Shown here: positions 1 to 7,473 of the stretch, piece by piece | Position numbering within the stretch: position 1 is the stretch's first letter | How the letters are laid out: each line of letters opens with the position of its first letter | NCBI GenBank assembly: GCA_004551485.1 | Contig: SBLD01000012.1 | Coordinates: forward strand, 1-64,000 | Origin: Billgrantia azerbaijanica | Lineage (GTDB): Bacteria; Pseudomonadota; Gammaproteobacteria; Pseudomonadales; Halomonadaceae | Reading direction: 5' to 3' | Length of the DNA: 64,000 nt | Made by a program: the position numbers and the translations under genes | Notes under the pieces: model-generated | The model's input: only the letters and a program-made list of their open reading frames with translations | Database searches by the model: none | Told to the model about the DNA's origin: nothing

Positions 1-199
1 GGACACCGGCACAGGTGTTCCTGGGAGAATACTCAGGAGCCCTGGACACCGCAGGTGCTGCGCTTATTGCTTGAATTCAGGAATTTCAACTGCTCAGCGA
101 GGGTGCAACGTGGCGAGCACGGAGAGCATCAAAGGAGAGGTGTGCTACGGATCAACGCGCAATATGAGGGGCCTGGCCGATCGGCCAGGCCTTCGTGGC
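1..199. other. Window edge without a recognisable gene
   Basis: I see no convincing coding frame here. The only short open frame (71-277, plus) overlaps the 3' end of the neighbouring minus-strand gene and resembles no protein I know. There is an imperfect hairpin at 1-21 and a strong palindrome at 170-191, listed separately. Confidence 0.5.
170..191 (-). terminator. Perfect 22-bp palindrome downstream of the YegP-like gene
   Basis: An 11-bp self-complementary arm (GGCCTGGCCGA/TCGGCCAGGCC) lies 9 bp beyond the stop codon of the minus-strand YegP-like gene. Position and stability suit a transcription terminator. The T-tract after it on the minus strand is short and interrupted, so termination strength is uncertain. 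Confidence 0.45.
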
Positions 200-529
200 T
201 TATGTCCTGTCATCAATGCGAGTGGTAGGTCCATTAGCCTTGACAGAACTGATGCCTGTCTCGCGAGCTGCAAGTGATGAATAGATTTCACTTACCCCGA
301 TCACTTGGCCATTGGCTGCCCGCAGGTTGAAGTAGGGCTTTCCGTTGCTGGCGGTCCTTCTGTCGTAACGAGTGTCATCGGGACTGTTCTGCTGGCAGGA
401 AGCGATGCCATTTCGGGCACCTTGTTTTGAAGTGTATCGCTCACTGCTGAGAATGACTTCATGGTTGCCTGCGTGAAGCGTGAAGTGGTATTGGCTACCG
501 GATGGCTTGATTACGTAGTACCCAGACAT
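200..529 (-). CDS. YegP-like DUF1508 protein (two tandem repeats)
   Basis: A 109-residue soluble protein made of two tandem DUF1508 units. The first (about residues 10-48) carries YHFTLHAGNHEVILSSE and the second (about 60-98) PYFNLRAANGQVIGVSE, the usual F-x-L-x-A-x-N-x-x-V-I pattern of the family. Length fits E. coli YegP (about 110 residues). The cellular role of the family is not established. The frame stays open upstream to 823, but that extension is translated octanucleotide repeat. I chose the ATG at 529, where family homology begins and a GGGAG-like ribosome site precedes it. It is transcribed away from the cation-channel gene, and the repeat block lies in the shared upstream region. 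Confidence 0.85.
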   Translation of the reverse strand: MSGYYVIKPSGSQYHFTLHAGNHEVILSSERYTSKQGARNGIASCQQNSPDDTRYDRRTASNGKPYFNLRAANGQVIGVSEIYSSLAARETGISSVKANGPTTRIDDRT

Positions 530-712
530 GGGGGCTCCCGTGCGTAGTGGTGGTGAATACGGCAGCATCTTGAGCTGCCCTCCCTTTGTCCACCTGGTGT
601 TGAGGAGATACAAGCCGTAAATAAGTTGTAAGCGATTTACCACAAAGCCTGTAGGGGCGAGGTTGCTGAACTCCACGCACTGCTGCTGAGGTCGTACACG
701 TCCATCATTCCC

Positions 713-795
713 GGGCCACCGGGCCACCGGGCCACCGGGCCACCGGGCCACCGGGCCACCGGGCCACCGGGCCACCGGGCCACCGGGCCACCGGG
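713..795. repeat. Octanucleotide tandem repeat GGGCCACC, ten copies
   Basis: Ten uninterrupted head-to-tail copies of GGGCCACC occupy 713-792, followed by a final GGG. The unit is not a multiple of three, so a change in copy number would shift any reading frame crossing it. Here it lies between two divergently oriented genes, about 184 bp upstream of the YegP-like start codon and about 195 bp upstream of the channel start. The plus strand therefore has eleven GGG tracts separated by five bases, which satisfies the usual G-quadruplex motif rule. Confidence 0.95.
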
Positions 796-875
796 TGATA
801 CGGAGAAGGGTGTGGTCGTCCATGGTCGGGAGCAGGCCTGCTGCGTGGTAATATCTCGCCGGTTCGGGCGGCGGG

Positions 876-936
876 ATTGTACGTCGAATTGTACGTAACT
901 GAGTCTACCCGGCCATATCGGTGCAACCCATATAAT
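876..936 (+). promoter_or_regulatory. Candidate promoter region of the cation-channel gene
   Basis: A consensus TATAAT at 931-936 lies 53 bp before the channel start codon and could be a -10 box. I see no good -35 at the standard distance. Upstream is a direct repeat of ATTGTACGT at 876-884 and 888-896, 12 bp apart, which could be a regulator site. This is inference from pattern only. Confidence 0.35.
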
Positions 937-989
937 GCCGCCGTCCGATAGAAGCCCACTGTTTCAACCGCTTGTGAGAACCCGACCCC

Positions 990-1859
990 ATGAGCACTGC
1001 CTTCATCACCTGGCGCGAGCGCTTCGAGCGGCTGCGAGCGAACAAGTTGTTCGAGACCGCCGTCATTGCCATCATCATCTTTTCGGCACTGCTCATCGGC
1101 GCCAAGACCTACGAGGAGACCAGTCGTTTCCAGCAGTGGTTGCTCGCGCTCGACGTGGCGGTGACCGTGTTCTTCCTGGTGGAGATCCTGATCCGCATGG
1201 CGGCGGAGCGTCGCTTGCGCGACTTTTTCAAGAAGGGCTGGAACGTCTTCGACTTCCTGATCGTCACCGCCAGCCTGGTGCCTCTGGACGACTCGGAGAT
1301 GGTGCTGCTGGCCCGGCTGTTGCGCATCTTCCGCGTGCTGCGTCTGGTGTCGATGATCCCCGAGCTACGCCTGCTGATAGTGGCGCTGGCCAAGTCGATC
1401 CCGCGCATGGGGTACGTGGCGCTGCTGATGTTCATCATCTTCTACATCTACGGCGCCATCGGCAGCTTCCTGTTCCACGACGTCGACGAGAAGCTGTGGG
1501 GCAACATCTCGCTGGCCATGCTCACGCTCTTCCAGGTGGCGACCTTCGAGAGCTGGGCCACGGCCGTGCTCTATCCCGCCATGGAGCATTACCCCTACGC
1601 CTGGATCTATTTCATCACCTTCATTTTCCTCACCGCCTTCGTGTTCCTGAACATGATGATCGGCATCGTGCTCGACGTGATGCAGAAGGAGAGCGCGGCC
1701 ATCGAGCTGGAGAGCGGTCAGGGCGAGGCCGCCGAGCTCCACGGCCTGCGCGACGATGTCCGCCAGTTGCGCGACCAGCTCACCCGGATGGAGGCCATGC
1801 TGGGCGCTTCGGTGCCGGCGAAGCGGGAGGCGAGAGTTGACAAAAGTGACCGGGGCTGA
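990..1859 (+). CDS. NaChBac-type one-domain voltage-gated cation channel
   Basis: A 289-residue inner-membrane protein with six transmembrane segments. S1 starts near residue 20, S4 spans about 105-120 and S5-S6 about 140-232. S4 has gating arginines at every third position (R109, R112, R115, R118). The pore loop reads TLFQVATFESWAT, with selectivity-filter residues T185-F186-E187-S188-W189-A190. Known bacterial sodium channels use TLESWA, so this filter differs by L to F. Four subunits should assemble into the pore. Residues about 240-271, after S6, look like the short coiled-coil tetramerisation helix of the NavBac family. Na+ selectivity is inferred from the Glu in the filter. A possible physiological link is pH or osmotic homeostasis in a salt-adapted organism. 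Confidence 0.9.
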   Translation: MSTAFITWRERFERLRANKLFETAVIAIIIFSALLIGAKTYEETSRFQQWLLALDVAVTVFFLVEILIRMAAERRLRDFFKKGWNVFDFLIVTASLVPLDDSEMVLLARLLRIFRVLRLVSMIPELRLLIVALAKSIPRMGYVALLMFIIFYIYGAIGSFLFHDVDEKLWGNISLAMLTLFQVATFESWATAVLYPAMEHYPYAWIYFITFIFLTAFVFLNMMIGIVLDVMQKESAAIELESGQGEAAELHGLRDDVRQLRDQLTRMEAMLGASVPAKREARVDKSDRG

Positions 1860-1866
1860 TTTTCTA
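1837..1866 (+). promoter_or_regulatory. Candidate promoter for the leuL-leuA transcript
   Basis: A perfect -35 hexamer TTGACA sits at 1837-1842, overlapping the last codons of the channel gene. A weak -10 (TTTCTA, 1861-1866) lies 18 bp downstream. Transcription would start just before the leucine-rich leader ORF, giving a leader RNA of roughly 290 nt before leuA. The -10 match is poor. Confidence 0.4.
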
Positions 1867-1871
1867 GAGGC

Positions 1872-1928
1872 ATGAACACGACATTGCACCGCCTCGATCT
1901 AGACCTACGACTACTAGCCCGCCGCTGA
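1872..1928 (+). CDS. leuL: Leucine-rich attenuation leader peptide
   Basis: An 18-codon ORF reading MNTTLHRLDLDLRLLARR followed by TGA. Six of 18 codons are leucine (TTG, CTC and four CTA). CTA is a rare leucine codon in this GC-rich genome, where CTG and CTC dominate the neighbouring genes. A short ORF with clustered rare Leu codons, about 240 nt ahead of a leucine-biosynthesis gene and followed by hairpins, is the signature of ribosome-mediated attenuation as in the leu operons of enterics. Ribosome stalling under leucine shortage would favour an antiterminator fold. The ribosome site is weak: GAGG lies only one base before ATG, so initiation may be nearly leaderless. I recognised this from pattern, not from a known homologue. 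Confidence 0.7.
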   Translation: MNTTLHRLDLDLRLLARR

Positions 1929-1935
1929 GCGCGCC

Positions 1936-1958
1936 GGGCGATGCCTGTTGCATTGCCC
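1936..1958 (+). promoter_or_regulatory. Hairpin after leuL (possible pause or antiterminator arm)
   Basis: The arms GGGCGATGC and GCATTGCCC (one G-U pair, 5-nt loop) begin 8 nt after the leuL stop codon. This position fits a pause hairpin or a protector/antiterminator segment of an attenuator. The alternative pairing with the downstream terminator was not worked out. Confidence 0.45.
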
Positions 1959-2082
1959 AGTCCTGGTTCCATCGAGGTCGTACAATGTCCGTCAACCCCT
2001 GTTTCAGCTTTGCCTGCCCCGTAGTGCCTGCCGGTTGCGCGCCTGTCGTGCGCCACGCCGCCGGGCCGTGCCTGGTCCTCGA

Positions 2083-2117
2083 CAACGCCCCGACTGGCTG
2101 CGGCCGGCGGGGCGTTG
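2083..2117 (+). terminator. Candidate leuA attenuator terminator
   Basis: A perfect 10-bp inverted repeat, CAACGCCCCG (2083-2092) and CGGGGCGTTG (2108-2117), lies 49 bp before the leuA start codon and is followed by CCGTTT. It is the most stable stem-loop between leuL and leuA, hence the best candidate for the regulated terminator. The U-tract is short (TTT), so a partly Rho-dependent mechanism is possible. Confidence 0.5.
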
Positions 2118-2165
2118 CCGTTTCCGAACCGTTCCCCTGCAACCGCGTCCCGGGAGACTGCCGCC

Positions 2166-3872
2166 ATGATGCTCGATAACCCCGCTGCCAAGTACCGTCC
2201 CTTCGTCGCCGTCGACCTGCCCGACCGCCAGTGGCCCAACCGGCGCATCGAGACGCCGCCGCAGTGGTGCAGCGTCGACCTGCGCGACGGCAACCAGGCG
2301 CTGATCGACCCCATGGACCAGCAGCGCAAGCAGCGCTTCTTCGACTTGCTGGTGAAGGTCGGCTTCAAGCAGATCGAGGTGGGCTTCCCCTCGGCCTCCC
2401 AGACCGACTTCGACTTCGTGCGCTCGCTGATCGAGCAGGACAAGGTGCCCGACGACGTCACCATCCAGGTGCTGACCCAGGCGCGGCCGCATCTCATCGA
2501 CCGCACCTTCGAGGCGCTCAAGGGGGCGAAGAACGCCATCGTCCACGTCTACAACGCCACCGACCCGGTGTTCCGCCGCGTGGTGTTCAACGTCGACCGT
2601 GACGAGTGCATCCAGATCGCCGTGGCCGCCACCGAGCAGATCCGGCGCCGCATGAAGGCGGCCCCCGAGACGAACTGGACCTTCCAGTACTCGCCGGAGC
2701 TGTTCACCACCACCGAGATGGACTTCGCGGTGGAGATCGTCGAGGCGGTGATGGACGCCTATGCGCCCAGCGCCGAGGCGCCGATGATCGTCAACCTGCC
2801 AGCCACCGTGGAGGCCGCCACGCCCAACAACTACGCCGACCAGATCGAGTGGTTCTGCCGCCAGGTCAAGAACCGCGACAGCCTGATCGTCAGCCTGCAC
2901 CCGCACAACGACCGCGGTACCGGGGTCGCCGCCGCCGAGCTCGGCGTGATGGCCGGCGCCGACCGCGTGGAGGGCACGCTGTTCGGCAACGGCGAGCGCA
3001 CCGGCAACGTCGACATCGTGACGCTGGCCATGAATCTCTACACCCAGGGGGTGCACCCGGCGCTCGATTTCTCCAACATCACCCCGATCATGCGCGAGGT
3101 GGAGTACTGCAACCAACTGCCGGTACACCCGCGCCACCCCTATGTCGGCGACCTGGTTTTCACCGCTTTCTCCGGCTCCCACCAGGACGCCATCAAGAAG
3201 GGCATGGCCGAGCGCCGCGCCAACCCCGACGCCGTGTGGGAGGTGCCCTACCTGCCCATCGACCCCATGGACGTGGGGCGCAGCTACGAGGCGGTGATCC
3301 GCGTCAACAGCCAGTCGGGCAAGGGCGGGATCTCCTACCTGCTCGAGCAGGAGCACGGCATCGAGCTGCCGCGCCGGCTTTCCATCGAGTTCAGCCAGGT
3401 GGTGCAGGAGGTGGCCGACCGCACGGGCAAGGAGATCACCTCGCAGATGATCTACCAGGCCTTTGCCGACGAGTACCTGGAGCAGGCCGAGCCCTTCGCG
3501 CTGGTCAACCACCGCCTCTCCTCGGAGCCCGACAGCCCGCGGGTGCACCTCGAGGCGCAGATCGCCGAGAACGGCGAGCGGCGCACCATCCGCGGCGAGG
3601 GCAACGGGCCGCTGGCGGCGTTCATCCGCGCACTGGCCGCCGAAGGTCATGACGTGGAGATCATCGACTACCACGAGCACTCCCGCGGCCAGGGCGCCGA
3701 TGCCGAGGCGGTCGCCTACGTGGAGGTGCGCATCGACGGCGAGGCGGTGTTCGGCGCGGGCATCAACGAGAGCATCACCACCGCCTCGATGAACGCGGTG
3801 ATGAGCGCCATCAACCGCCAGCGCTCCAACCAGGCCCCGGCGGCCAATGTGACCGCTGAAAGCTTGGTGTAA
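2166..3872 (+). CDS. leuA: 2-isopropylmalate synthase (long form)
   Basis: Catalyses condensation of acetyl-CoA with 2-oxoisovalerate, the first committed step of leucine synthesis. The 568-residue length matches the long LeuA class. The HMGL-like TIM barrel carries [13 protein letters not shown] at residues 38-50 (catalytic Arg40, metal Asp41) and metal ligands H245 and H247 in SLHPHNDRG. The C-terminal quarter (about 430-560) is the LeuA allosteric domain, so leucine feedback inhibition is expected. The start was set at ATG 2166, preceded by GGGAG. A second ATG follows directly at 2169, and an earlier in-frame ATG at 2115 falls inside the attenuator hairpin. It stands alone rather than with leuBCD and appears to be controlled by the upstream leucine leader. 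Confidence 0.97.
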   Translation: MMLDNPAAKYRPFVAVDLPDRQWPNRRIETPPQWCSVDLRDGNQALIDPMDQQRKQRFFDLLVKVGFKQIEVGFPSASQTDFDFVRSLIEQDKVPDDVTIQVLTQARPHLIDRTFEALKGAKNAIVHVYNATDPVFRRVVFNVDRDECIQIAVAATEQIRRRMKAAPETNWTFQYSPELFTTTEMDFAVEIVEAVMDAYAPSAEAPMIVNLPATVEAATPNNYADQIEWFCRQVKNRDSLIVSLHPHNDRGTGVAAAELGVMAGADRVEGTLFGNGERTGNVDIVTLAMNLYTQGVHPALDFSNITPIMREVEYCNQLPVHPRHPYVGDLVFTAFSGSHQDAIKKGMAERRANPDAVWEVPYLPIDPMDVGRSYEAVIRVNSQSGKGGISYLLEQEHGIELPRRLSIEFSQVVQEVADRTGKEITSQMIYQAFADEYLEQAEPFALVNHRLSSEPDSPRVHLEAQIAENGERRTIRGEGNGPLAAFIRALAAEGHDVEIIDYHEHSRGQGADAEAVAYVEVRIDGEAVFGAGINESITTASMNAVMSAINRQRSNQAPAANVTAESLV

Positions 3873-4211
3873 GCGAGTTGGCGTGGCCGAAACGCGGCTG
3901 ATCCGGTGACAGGTCTACGCGGAGGCGCTGTGAATCCTTCCCTGGACGCTACATTTGTCCAGCAGCGCTCTCGCATCCTGCTTCGCTTGCTGGGCCAGGG
4001 TTGGCCATGGATGACCTCCGCTTTGACCTGTCCCCGGCGCCGCTTGCGCCGGCGGTTGCCCGCTAGACTTCTGCGGCGCGCTGCTTCGTCGAGGCGTCGA
4101 ACCGGAGCTGAAGCGCCCTCCCACATGGACGCTAGAACGGCGGTAGGGGTGCCCGTGTGGGAGGCCGGCTCCGCCGGGCGAAGGCGCCGTAGGCGCCCTG
4201 TCACGCAAGCA
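3873..4211. other. Intergenic region with REP-like palindromes, no gene
   Basis: No credible gene. The stretch between convergent leuA and epmB contains GC-rich palindromes, for example GGCGCCGCTTGCGCC near 4036, and the REP-like element listed at 4085-4195. It probably also provides transcription termination for both genes. Confidence 0.6.
4085..4195. repeat. REP-like intergenic repeat, copy A
   Basis: Shares blocks with the copies at 47474-47583 and 50394-50510: TTCGTCGAGGCGTCGAACC, CTCCCACA (4118-4125) and its inverse TGTGGGAG (4156-4163), then GCGAAGGCGCC. In this copy the two half-units point outward from the centre. The CTCCCACAG/CGCGAAG vocabulary resembles Pseudomonas REP elements. 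Confidence 0.7.
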
Positions 4212-5258
4212 TTATAATGGCGTCTTGCTCGCCTCCCCGGGAATCTCCCGCACCAGGCGCGGCACGAGAAATCCCGGCAGCACCTCCCGGAGGCCCGCGA
4301 CCCGCTCGCGGGCCTCATCGTCGGGGACGTCGAAATGGGCGGCGCCGGCCACCGGGTCGAGCACGTGCAGGTAGTAGGGCAGCACGCCGGCCTCGAAGAG
4401 GCGCTCGGAGAGGTCGGCCAGGGCGTCGACCGAGTCGTTGACGCCGCGCAGCAGCACGCTCTGGTTGAGCAGGGTCGCCCCGGCGCGTTGCAACCGCTGG
4501 CAGGCGGCGATCACGGCGTCGTCGATCTCGTTGGCGTGGTTGATGTGCAGCACCACCACCGTCTGCAGGCGCGTGGCGGTGAGCCAGTCGAGCAGGGCAC
4601 CGTCGATGCGGTCGGGGATCACCACCGGCAGGCGCGTGTGAATCCGCAGGCGCTTGAGGTGGGGGATGGCGCCGAGCCGCTCGACGAGCCAGGCGAGCTG
4701 GCGGTCGCTGGCGGCCAGCGGGTCGCCGCCGGAGAGGATCGCCTCGCGGATCGAGGCGTCGTCGCGCAGGTAGTCGAGCGTGCGCTCCCATTGTGCCCGG
4801 GACGGCGAGTTCTCGGCGTAGGGGAAGTGGCGGCGGAAGCAGTAGCGGCAGTTCACCGCGCAGGCGGGGCTGGCGATCAACAACACGCGGCCGGCGTACT
4901 TGTGAATCAGGCCGCGCTGCGGAGTGTGCTCGGCCTCGGCGAGCGGGTCGGCGACATAGCCGGGCGCCGGCGCTGCCTCGTCGATGAGCGGCAGCACCTG
5001 GCGCAACAGCGGATCGGCGGGGTCGCCGGGGCGCATGCGGGTGAGGAAGGCCTCGGGCACGCGCACCTCGAACAGCGCATGGCCGGCCTCCGCGCCGGGC
5101 ACCCAGGCCGGGTCGAGGCGCAGCCGACGGCACAGCTCGCGGGGATCGCGGATCGCCCGGGCGAGCTGAGTCTGCCAGGCGGGCGTCACCGTCAGCGGCT
5201 CGGTATCGGCCTCGCGGGCCGGCGCGCGCTGCAAAACGGCAGGGCTTCGGGTTATCAT
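4212..5258 (-). CDS. epmB: EF-P lysine 2,3-aminomutase EpmB
   Basis: A radical-SAM enzyme that converts (S)-alpha-lysine to (R)-beta-lysine for transfer onto EF-P by EpmA. The [4Fe-4S]/SAM motif CAVNCRYC is at residues 133-140 (C133, C137, C140), followed by [10 protein letters not shown] as in E. coli EpmB. Downstream are the HINHANEID and SVLLRGVND blocks, and the protein ends in EASKTPL like other EpmB proteins. I used the ATG at 5258 (348 residues). A GTG nine bases upstream would add three residues. It is divergent from efp with about 100 bp between, which fits joint control of substrate and modifier. Confidence 0.95.
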   Translation of the reverse strand: MITRSPAVLQRAPAREADTEPLTVTPAWQTQLARAIRDPRELCRRLRLDPAWVPGAEAGHALFEVRVPEAFLTRMRPGDPADPLLRQVLPLIDEAAPAPGYVADPLAEAEHTPQRGLIHKYAGRVLLIASPACAVNCRYCFRRHFPYAENSPSRAQWERTLDYLRDDASIREAILSGGDPLAASDRQLAWLVERLGAIPHLKRLRIHTRLPVVIPDRIDGALLDWLTATRLQTVVVLHINHANEIDDAVIAACQRLQRAGATLLNQSVLLRGVNDSVDALADLSERLFEAGVLPYYLHVLDPVAGAAHFDVPDDEARERVAGLREVLPGFLVPRLVREIPGEASKTPL

Positions 5259-5357
5259 GCGGTCCACCAGTCAATACGGGCGAGGGAGTCCTCGTCGAAT
5301 GTTACGGCATGCGCGCCCCCGGCCAGGCTCGGCGGCGCGCTTGAACATGGAGCGATC

Positions 5358-5924
5358 ATGGCGAGCTATTCTACCAACGAATTCAAGGGCGGTCTGAAGG
5401 TGATGCTGGACGGCGACCCCTGCGCGATCCTCGAGAACGAGTTCGTCAAGCCGGGCAAGGGGCAGGCCTTCAACCGCGTCAAGCTGCGCAACCTGCTCAC
5501 CGGGCGTGTCTGGGAGCGCACCTTCAAGTCCGGTGAGTCCCTCGAAAGCGCCGACGTCCTCGACCTGGACATGGAGTACCTCTACACCGACGGCGACATG
5601 TGGTACTTCATGATGACCGATGGCTCCTTCGAGCAGTACGCGGTGGACAAGAAGGCGCTCGGCGACACCGAGAAGTGGCTCAAGGAGCAGGTGGTCTACA
5701 CCGTGACGCTGTGGAACGACAATGTCATCAACGTGAACCCGCCCAACTTCATCGAGCTCGAGGTCACCGAGACCGACCCGGGCCTCAAGGGCGACACCGC
5801 CCAGGGCGGATCCAAGCCGGCGACCCTCTCTTCCGGCGCCGTGGTGCGCGTGCCGCTGTTCATCAACGAGGGCGAAGTGCTGAAAGTGGATACGCGCAGC
5901 GGCGAGTACGTCTCCCGCGCTTGA
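5358..5924 (+). CDS. efp: Translation elongation factor P
   Basis: A 188-residue EF-P, the normal length, with three beta-barrel domains. It binds between the P and E sites of stalled ribosomes and relieves pausing at polyproline motifs. The modified lysine is K34 in the loop PGKGQA, the substrate of EpmA/EpmB, both encoded here (4212-5258 and 6304-7278). The start codon ATG follows GGAGCGATC. The divergent arrangement with epmB and epmA 380 bp downstream makes this a complete EF-P beta-lysylation locus. I did not see the hydroxylase EpmC in the window. Confidence 0.98.
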   Translation: MASYSTNEFKGGLKVMLDGDPCAILENEFVKPGKGQAFNRVKLRNLLTGRVWERTFKSGESLESADVLDLDMEYLYTDGDMWYFMMTDGSFEQYAVDKKALGDTEKWLKEQVVYTVTLWNDNVINVNPPNFIELEVTETDPGLKGDTAQGGSKPATLSSGAVVRVPLFINEGEVLKVDTRSGEYVSRA

Positions 5925-5959
5925 GGTGCGGCCCTTCCTGCGCTCGCTCATACTGCGTT

Positions 5960-6019
5960 GAATCCTGGCACGGCGTGCTCATTTAGCGCTGCTAAACTCC
6001 GCCGCCTTAGCCAGGATTC
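5960..6019. repeat. Nested inverted repeat (possible mobile palindrome)
   Basis: Outer arms GAATCCTGGC (5960-5969) and GCCAGGATTC (6010-6019) are perfect. The inner arms TTTAGC (5982-5987) and GCTAAA (5991-5996) form a second stem. The core GTGCTCATTTA...TAAACTCCG resembles small palindromic repeats dispersed in proteobacterial genomes. Only one copy was seen in this window. Confidence 0.6.
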
Positions 6020-6258
6020 GCCTAGCGACCCACAAGGATGTGGGAAGTGCGAAGGGCCCGTCGGGAACGGGCCTAGCCCTGAGCATCGCTCGGAGAGGGC
6101 GATAAGGTTACTGGATCGGATAGGGCAAGCGGCGCAGGGGACAGGGCGGAGCGGACATCTTTTTCAGGGATGAAAAAGCTAGCGCCCAGGGAGGGGGTCA
6201 CAGCGTGTCCGCATAGCCCTGTCGCCGACAAGCCGCGCTTCCAAGCTGCGCAACGAAG

Positions 6259-6283
6259 GCCATGCTTAGTCGGCATGGCTTTT
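6259..6283 (+). terminator. Hairpin with short T-run before epmA
   Basis: GCCATGC (6259-6265) and GCATGGC (6273-6279) form a perfect 7-bp stem followed by TTTT (6280-6283), 20 bp before the epmA start codon. It could end readthrough from efp or act as a 5'-leader structure for epmA. The T-run is short. Confidence 0.4.
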
Positions 6284-6303
6284 GTCGTTCTGGAGTAGAT
6301 GTC

Positions 6304-7278
6304 ATGGTGACTGATTGGCGACCCACGGCGAGTATCGAGACCCTGCGCGAGCGCGCGCGGCTGCTCGCCGCGGTGCGCGCCTTCTTCGCCGCGCGCGAGG
6401 TGCTGGAGGTGGAGACGCCGGTGCTGGGCCACGGCGGCAGCACCGACCTGCACCTCGCGTCGCTCTGTTGCGAGGCGACCACGCCGGCGGGGCGCGAGCG
6501 GCTGTGGCTGCAGACCTCGCCGGAGTTCCACATGAAGCGGCTGCTGGCAGCCGGCAGCGGGCCGATCTTCCAGCTCTCGCGCAGCTTCCGCGACGGCGAG
6601 GTCGGACGCCGCCACAACCTCGAGTTCACCATGCTGGAGTGGTACCGCCCCGACATGACGCTCGACGCCCTGATCGAGGAGACGGCCGCGCTGATCCGTA
6701 CCGTCCTCGGCCATGACCCGGGGCCGCTGCGGCCTCGCCGCTATCGCACGCTGTTCCGCGAGGCGCTGGGGGTCGATCCCGTTACCGTGGCGCTCGCCGA
6801 CCTGCGCCGGCTGGCCGGCGAGCGGGGCGGGCTCGACATGGGCGACGCCGCTCGCGACGACTGCCTGGACCTGCTGATGAGCCTCGTCATCGAGCCGACG
6901 CTCGGCCGTGACGGCCTCGACGTGGTGGTGGACTACCCGGCGAACCAGGCGGCACTGGCGCGGCGCCATCGTGACCCCGAGGACGGTGCGTGGGTGGCGT
7001 CGCGCTTCGAGGTCTACCTGGCCGGCCTGGAGCTGGCCAACGGCTACGACGAACTCACCGACGCCGCCGAGCAGCGCGCGCGCTTCGCCGCCGACAACGC
7101 CGCCCGCCGTGCGGCAGGGCTACCCGAGGTGGACGTCGACGAGCGCCTGGTGGCGGCACTCGAGGCCGGCCTGCCGGCGGGCAGCGGCGTGGCCCTGGGC
7201 CTCGACCGGCTGATCCAGCTGGCGCTGGGCAAGGCGAGCGTGGCCGAGGTGATGGCCTTCGCCACGCCTCGTGCCTGA
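6304..7278 (+). CDS. epmA: EF-P (R)-beta-lysine ligase EpmA
   Basis: A lysyl-tRNA-synthetase paralogue (324 residues) that activates beta-lysine and ligates it to K34 of EF-P. It has the class II catalytic core only and lacks the N-terminal OB tRNA-binding domain of LysRS. Motif 2 is visible as FRDGEVGRRHNLEFTMLEWY and motif 3 as GVALGLDRLIQLALG near the C-terminus. Start ATG 6304 has GGAG eight bases upstream. An earlier in-frame ATG (6262) lies inside a hairpin and was not used. In enterobacteria epmA and psd lie in the same conserved neighbourhood. Here the T6SS island separates them. Confidence 0.96.
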   Translation: MVTDWRPTASIETLRERARLLAAVRAFFAAREVLEVETPVLGHGGSTDLHLASLCCEATTPAGRERLWLQTSPEFHMKRLLAAGSGPIFQLSRSFRDGEVGRRHNLEFTMLEWYRPDMTLDALIEETAALIRTVLGHDPGPLRPRRYRTLFREALGVDPVTVALADLRRLAGERGGLDMGDAARDDCLDLLMSLVIEPTLGRDGLDVVVDYPANQAALARRHRDPEDGAWVASRFEVYLAGLELANGYDELTDAAEQRARFAADNAARRAAGLPEVDVDERLVAALEAGLPAGSGVALGLDRLIQLALGKASVAEVMAFATPRA

Positions 7279-7284
7279 GAAGGG

Positions 7285-7340
7285 CGAGCAATAACTTGCT
7301 CGTCGGGCAAGATCTTGCCTGGTTTGGGCAAGATCTTGCC
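7285..7340 (+). promoter_or_regulatory. Tandem palindromic operator (candidate VasH enhancer sites)
   Basis: Two identical 14-bp perfect palindromes GGCAAGATCTTGCC (7306-7319 and 7327-7340) have centres 21 bp apart, two helical turns. A related palindrome CGAGCAA-TAAC-TTGCTCG (7285-7302) precedes them. Their centres are roughly 100 and 120 bp upstream of the predicted sigma-54 start site of hcp, the normal distance for enhancer-binding proteins. The bEBP encoded at 27837-29441 is the obvious candidate ligand. The first palindrome could also serve as the epmA terminator. Confidence 0.65.
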
Positions 7341-7406
7341 TAATCATACTTCTGCTTGGAGGGCGGTATTCTAGTAACTTCATGATTTTAAAAGAATGAA
7401 AGCGTC

Positions 7407-7422
7407 TGGCATGCGGTTTGCT
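7407..7422 (+). promoter_or_regulatory. Sigma-54 promoter of hcp
   Basis: TGGCATGCGGTTTGCT has GG (7408-7409, -25/-24) and GC (7420-7421, -13/-12) separated by exactly ten bases, matching the TGGCAC-N5-TTGCW consensus except at one position. Transcription would begin near 7433, leaving a 41-nt leader that starts with a GTGTCC/GGACAC hairpin (7432-7446). In Vibrio cholerae, hcp operons are driven by sigma-54 and VasH, which supports the call. Confidence 0.75.
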
Positions 7423-7473
7423 ATTGAATGAGTGTCCATCGGACACCGCCATTCAACGTCAAGGAGCAGACAC

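Larger units (their letters stand above)
5925..6303. other. efp-epmA intergenic region with several palindromes
   Basis: About 380 bp without a gene. It contains the nested palindrome at 5960-6019, a CTTTTTCA/TGAAAAAG inverted repeat near 6160-6179, and the hairpin at 6259-6283 just before epmA. Some of these may terminate efp transcription. Confidence 0.6.

Noticed and set aside
713-795. CRISPR-like array
   Set aside because: The units are contiguous 8-mers with no spacers and there is no cas gene nearby.
530-823. N-terminal extension of the YegP-like ORF with repeated RWPGGPVA
   Set aside because: It is only the translation of the octanucleotide repeat and adjacent noncoding DNA. Family homology and a ribosome site begin at 529.
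1985-2179. Alternative leuA leader ORF ([15 protein letters not shown]...)
   Set aside because: It overlaps the leuA start and the terminator hairpin and has few Leu codons. The ORF at 1872-1928 is a far better leader peptide.
2004-3680. 558-codon open frame opposite leuA
   Set aside because: Antisense shadow produced by third-position GC bias, without recognisable domains. The same applies to 8117-10204, 20135-21901, 22989-24983, 25241-27439, 27816-29594, 29878-31599, 36092-38272 and 53560-56226.
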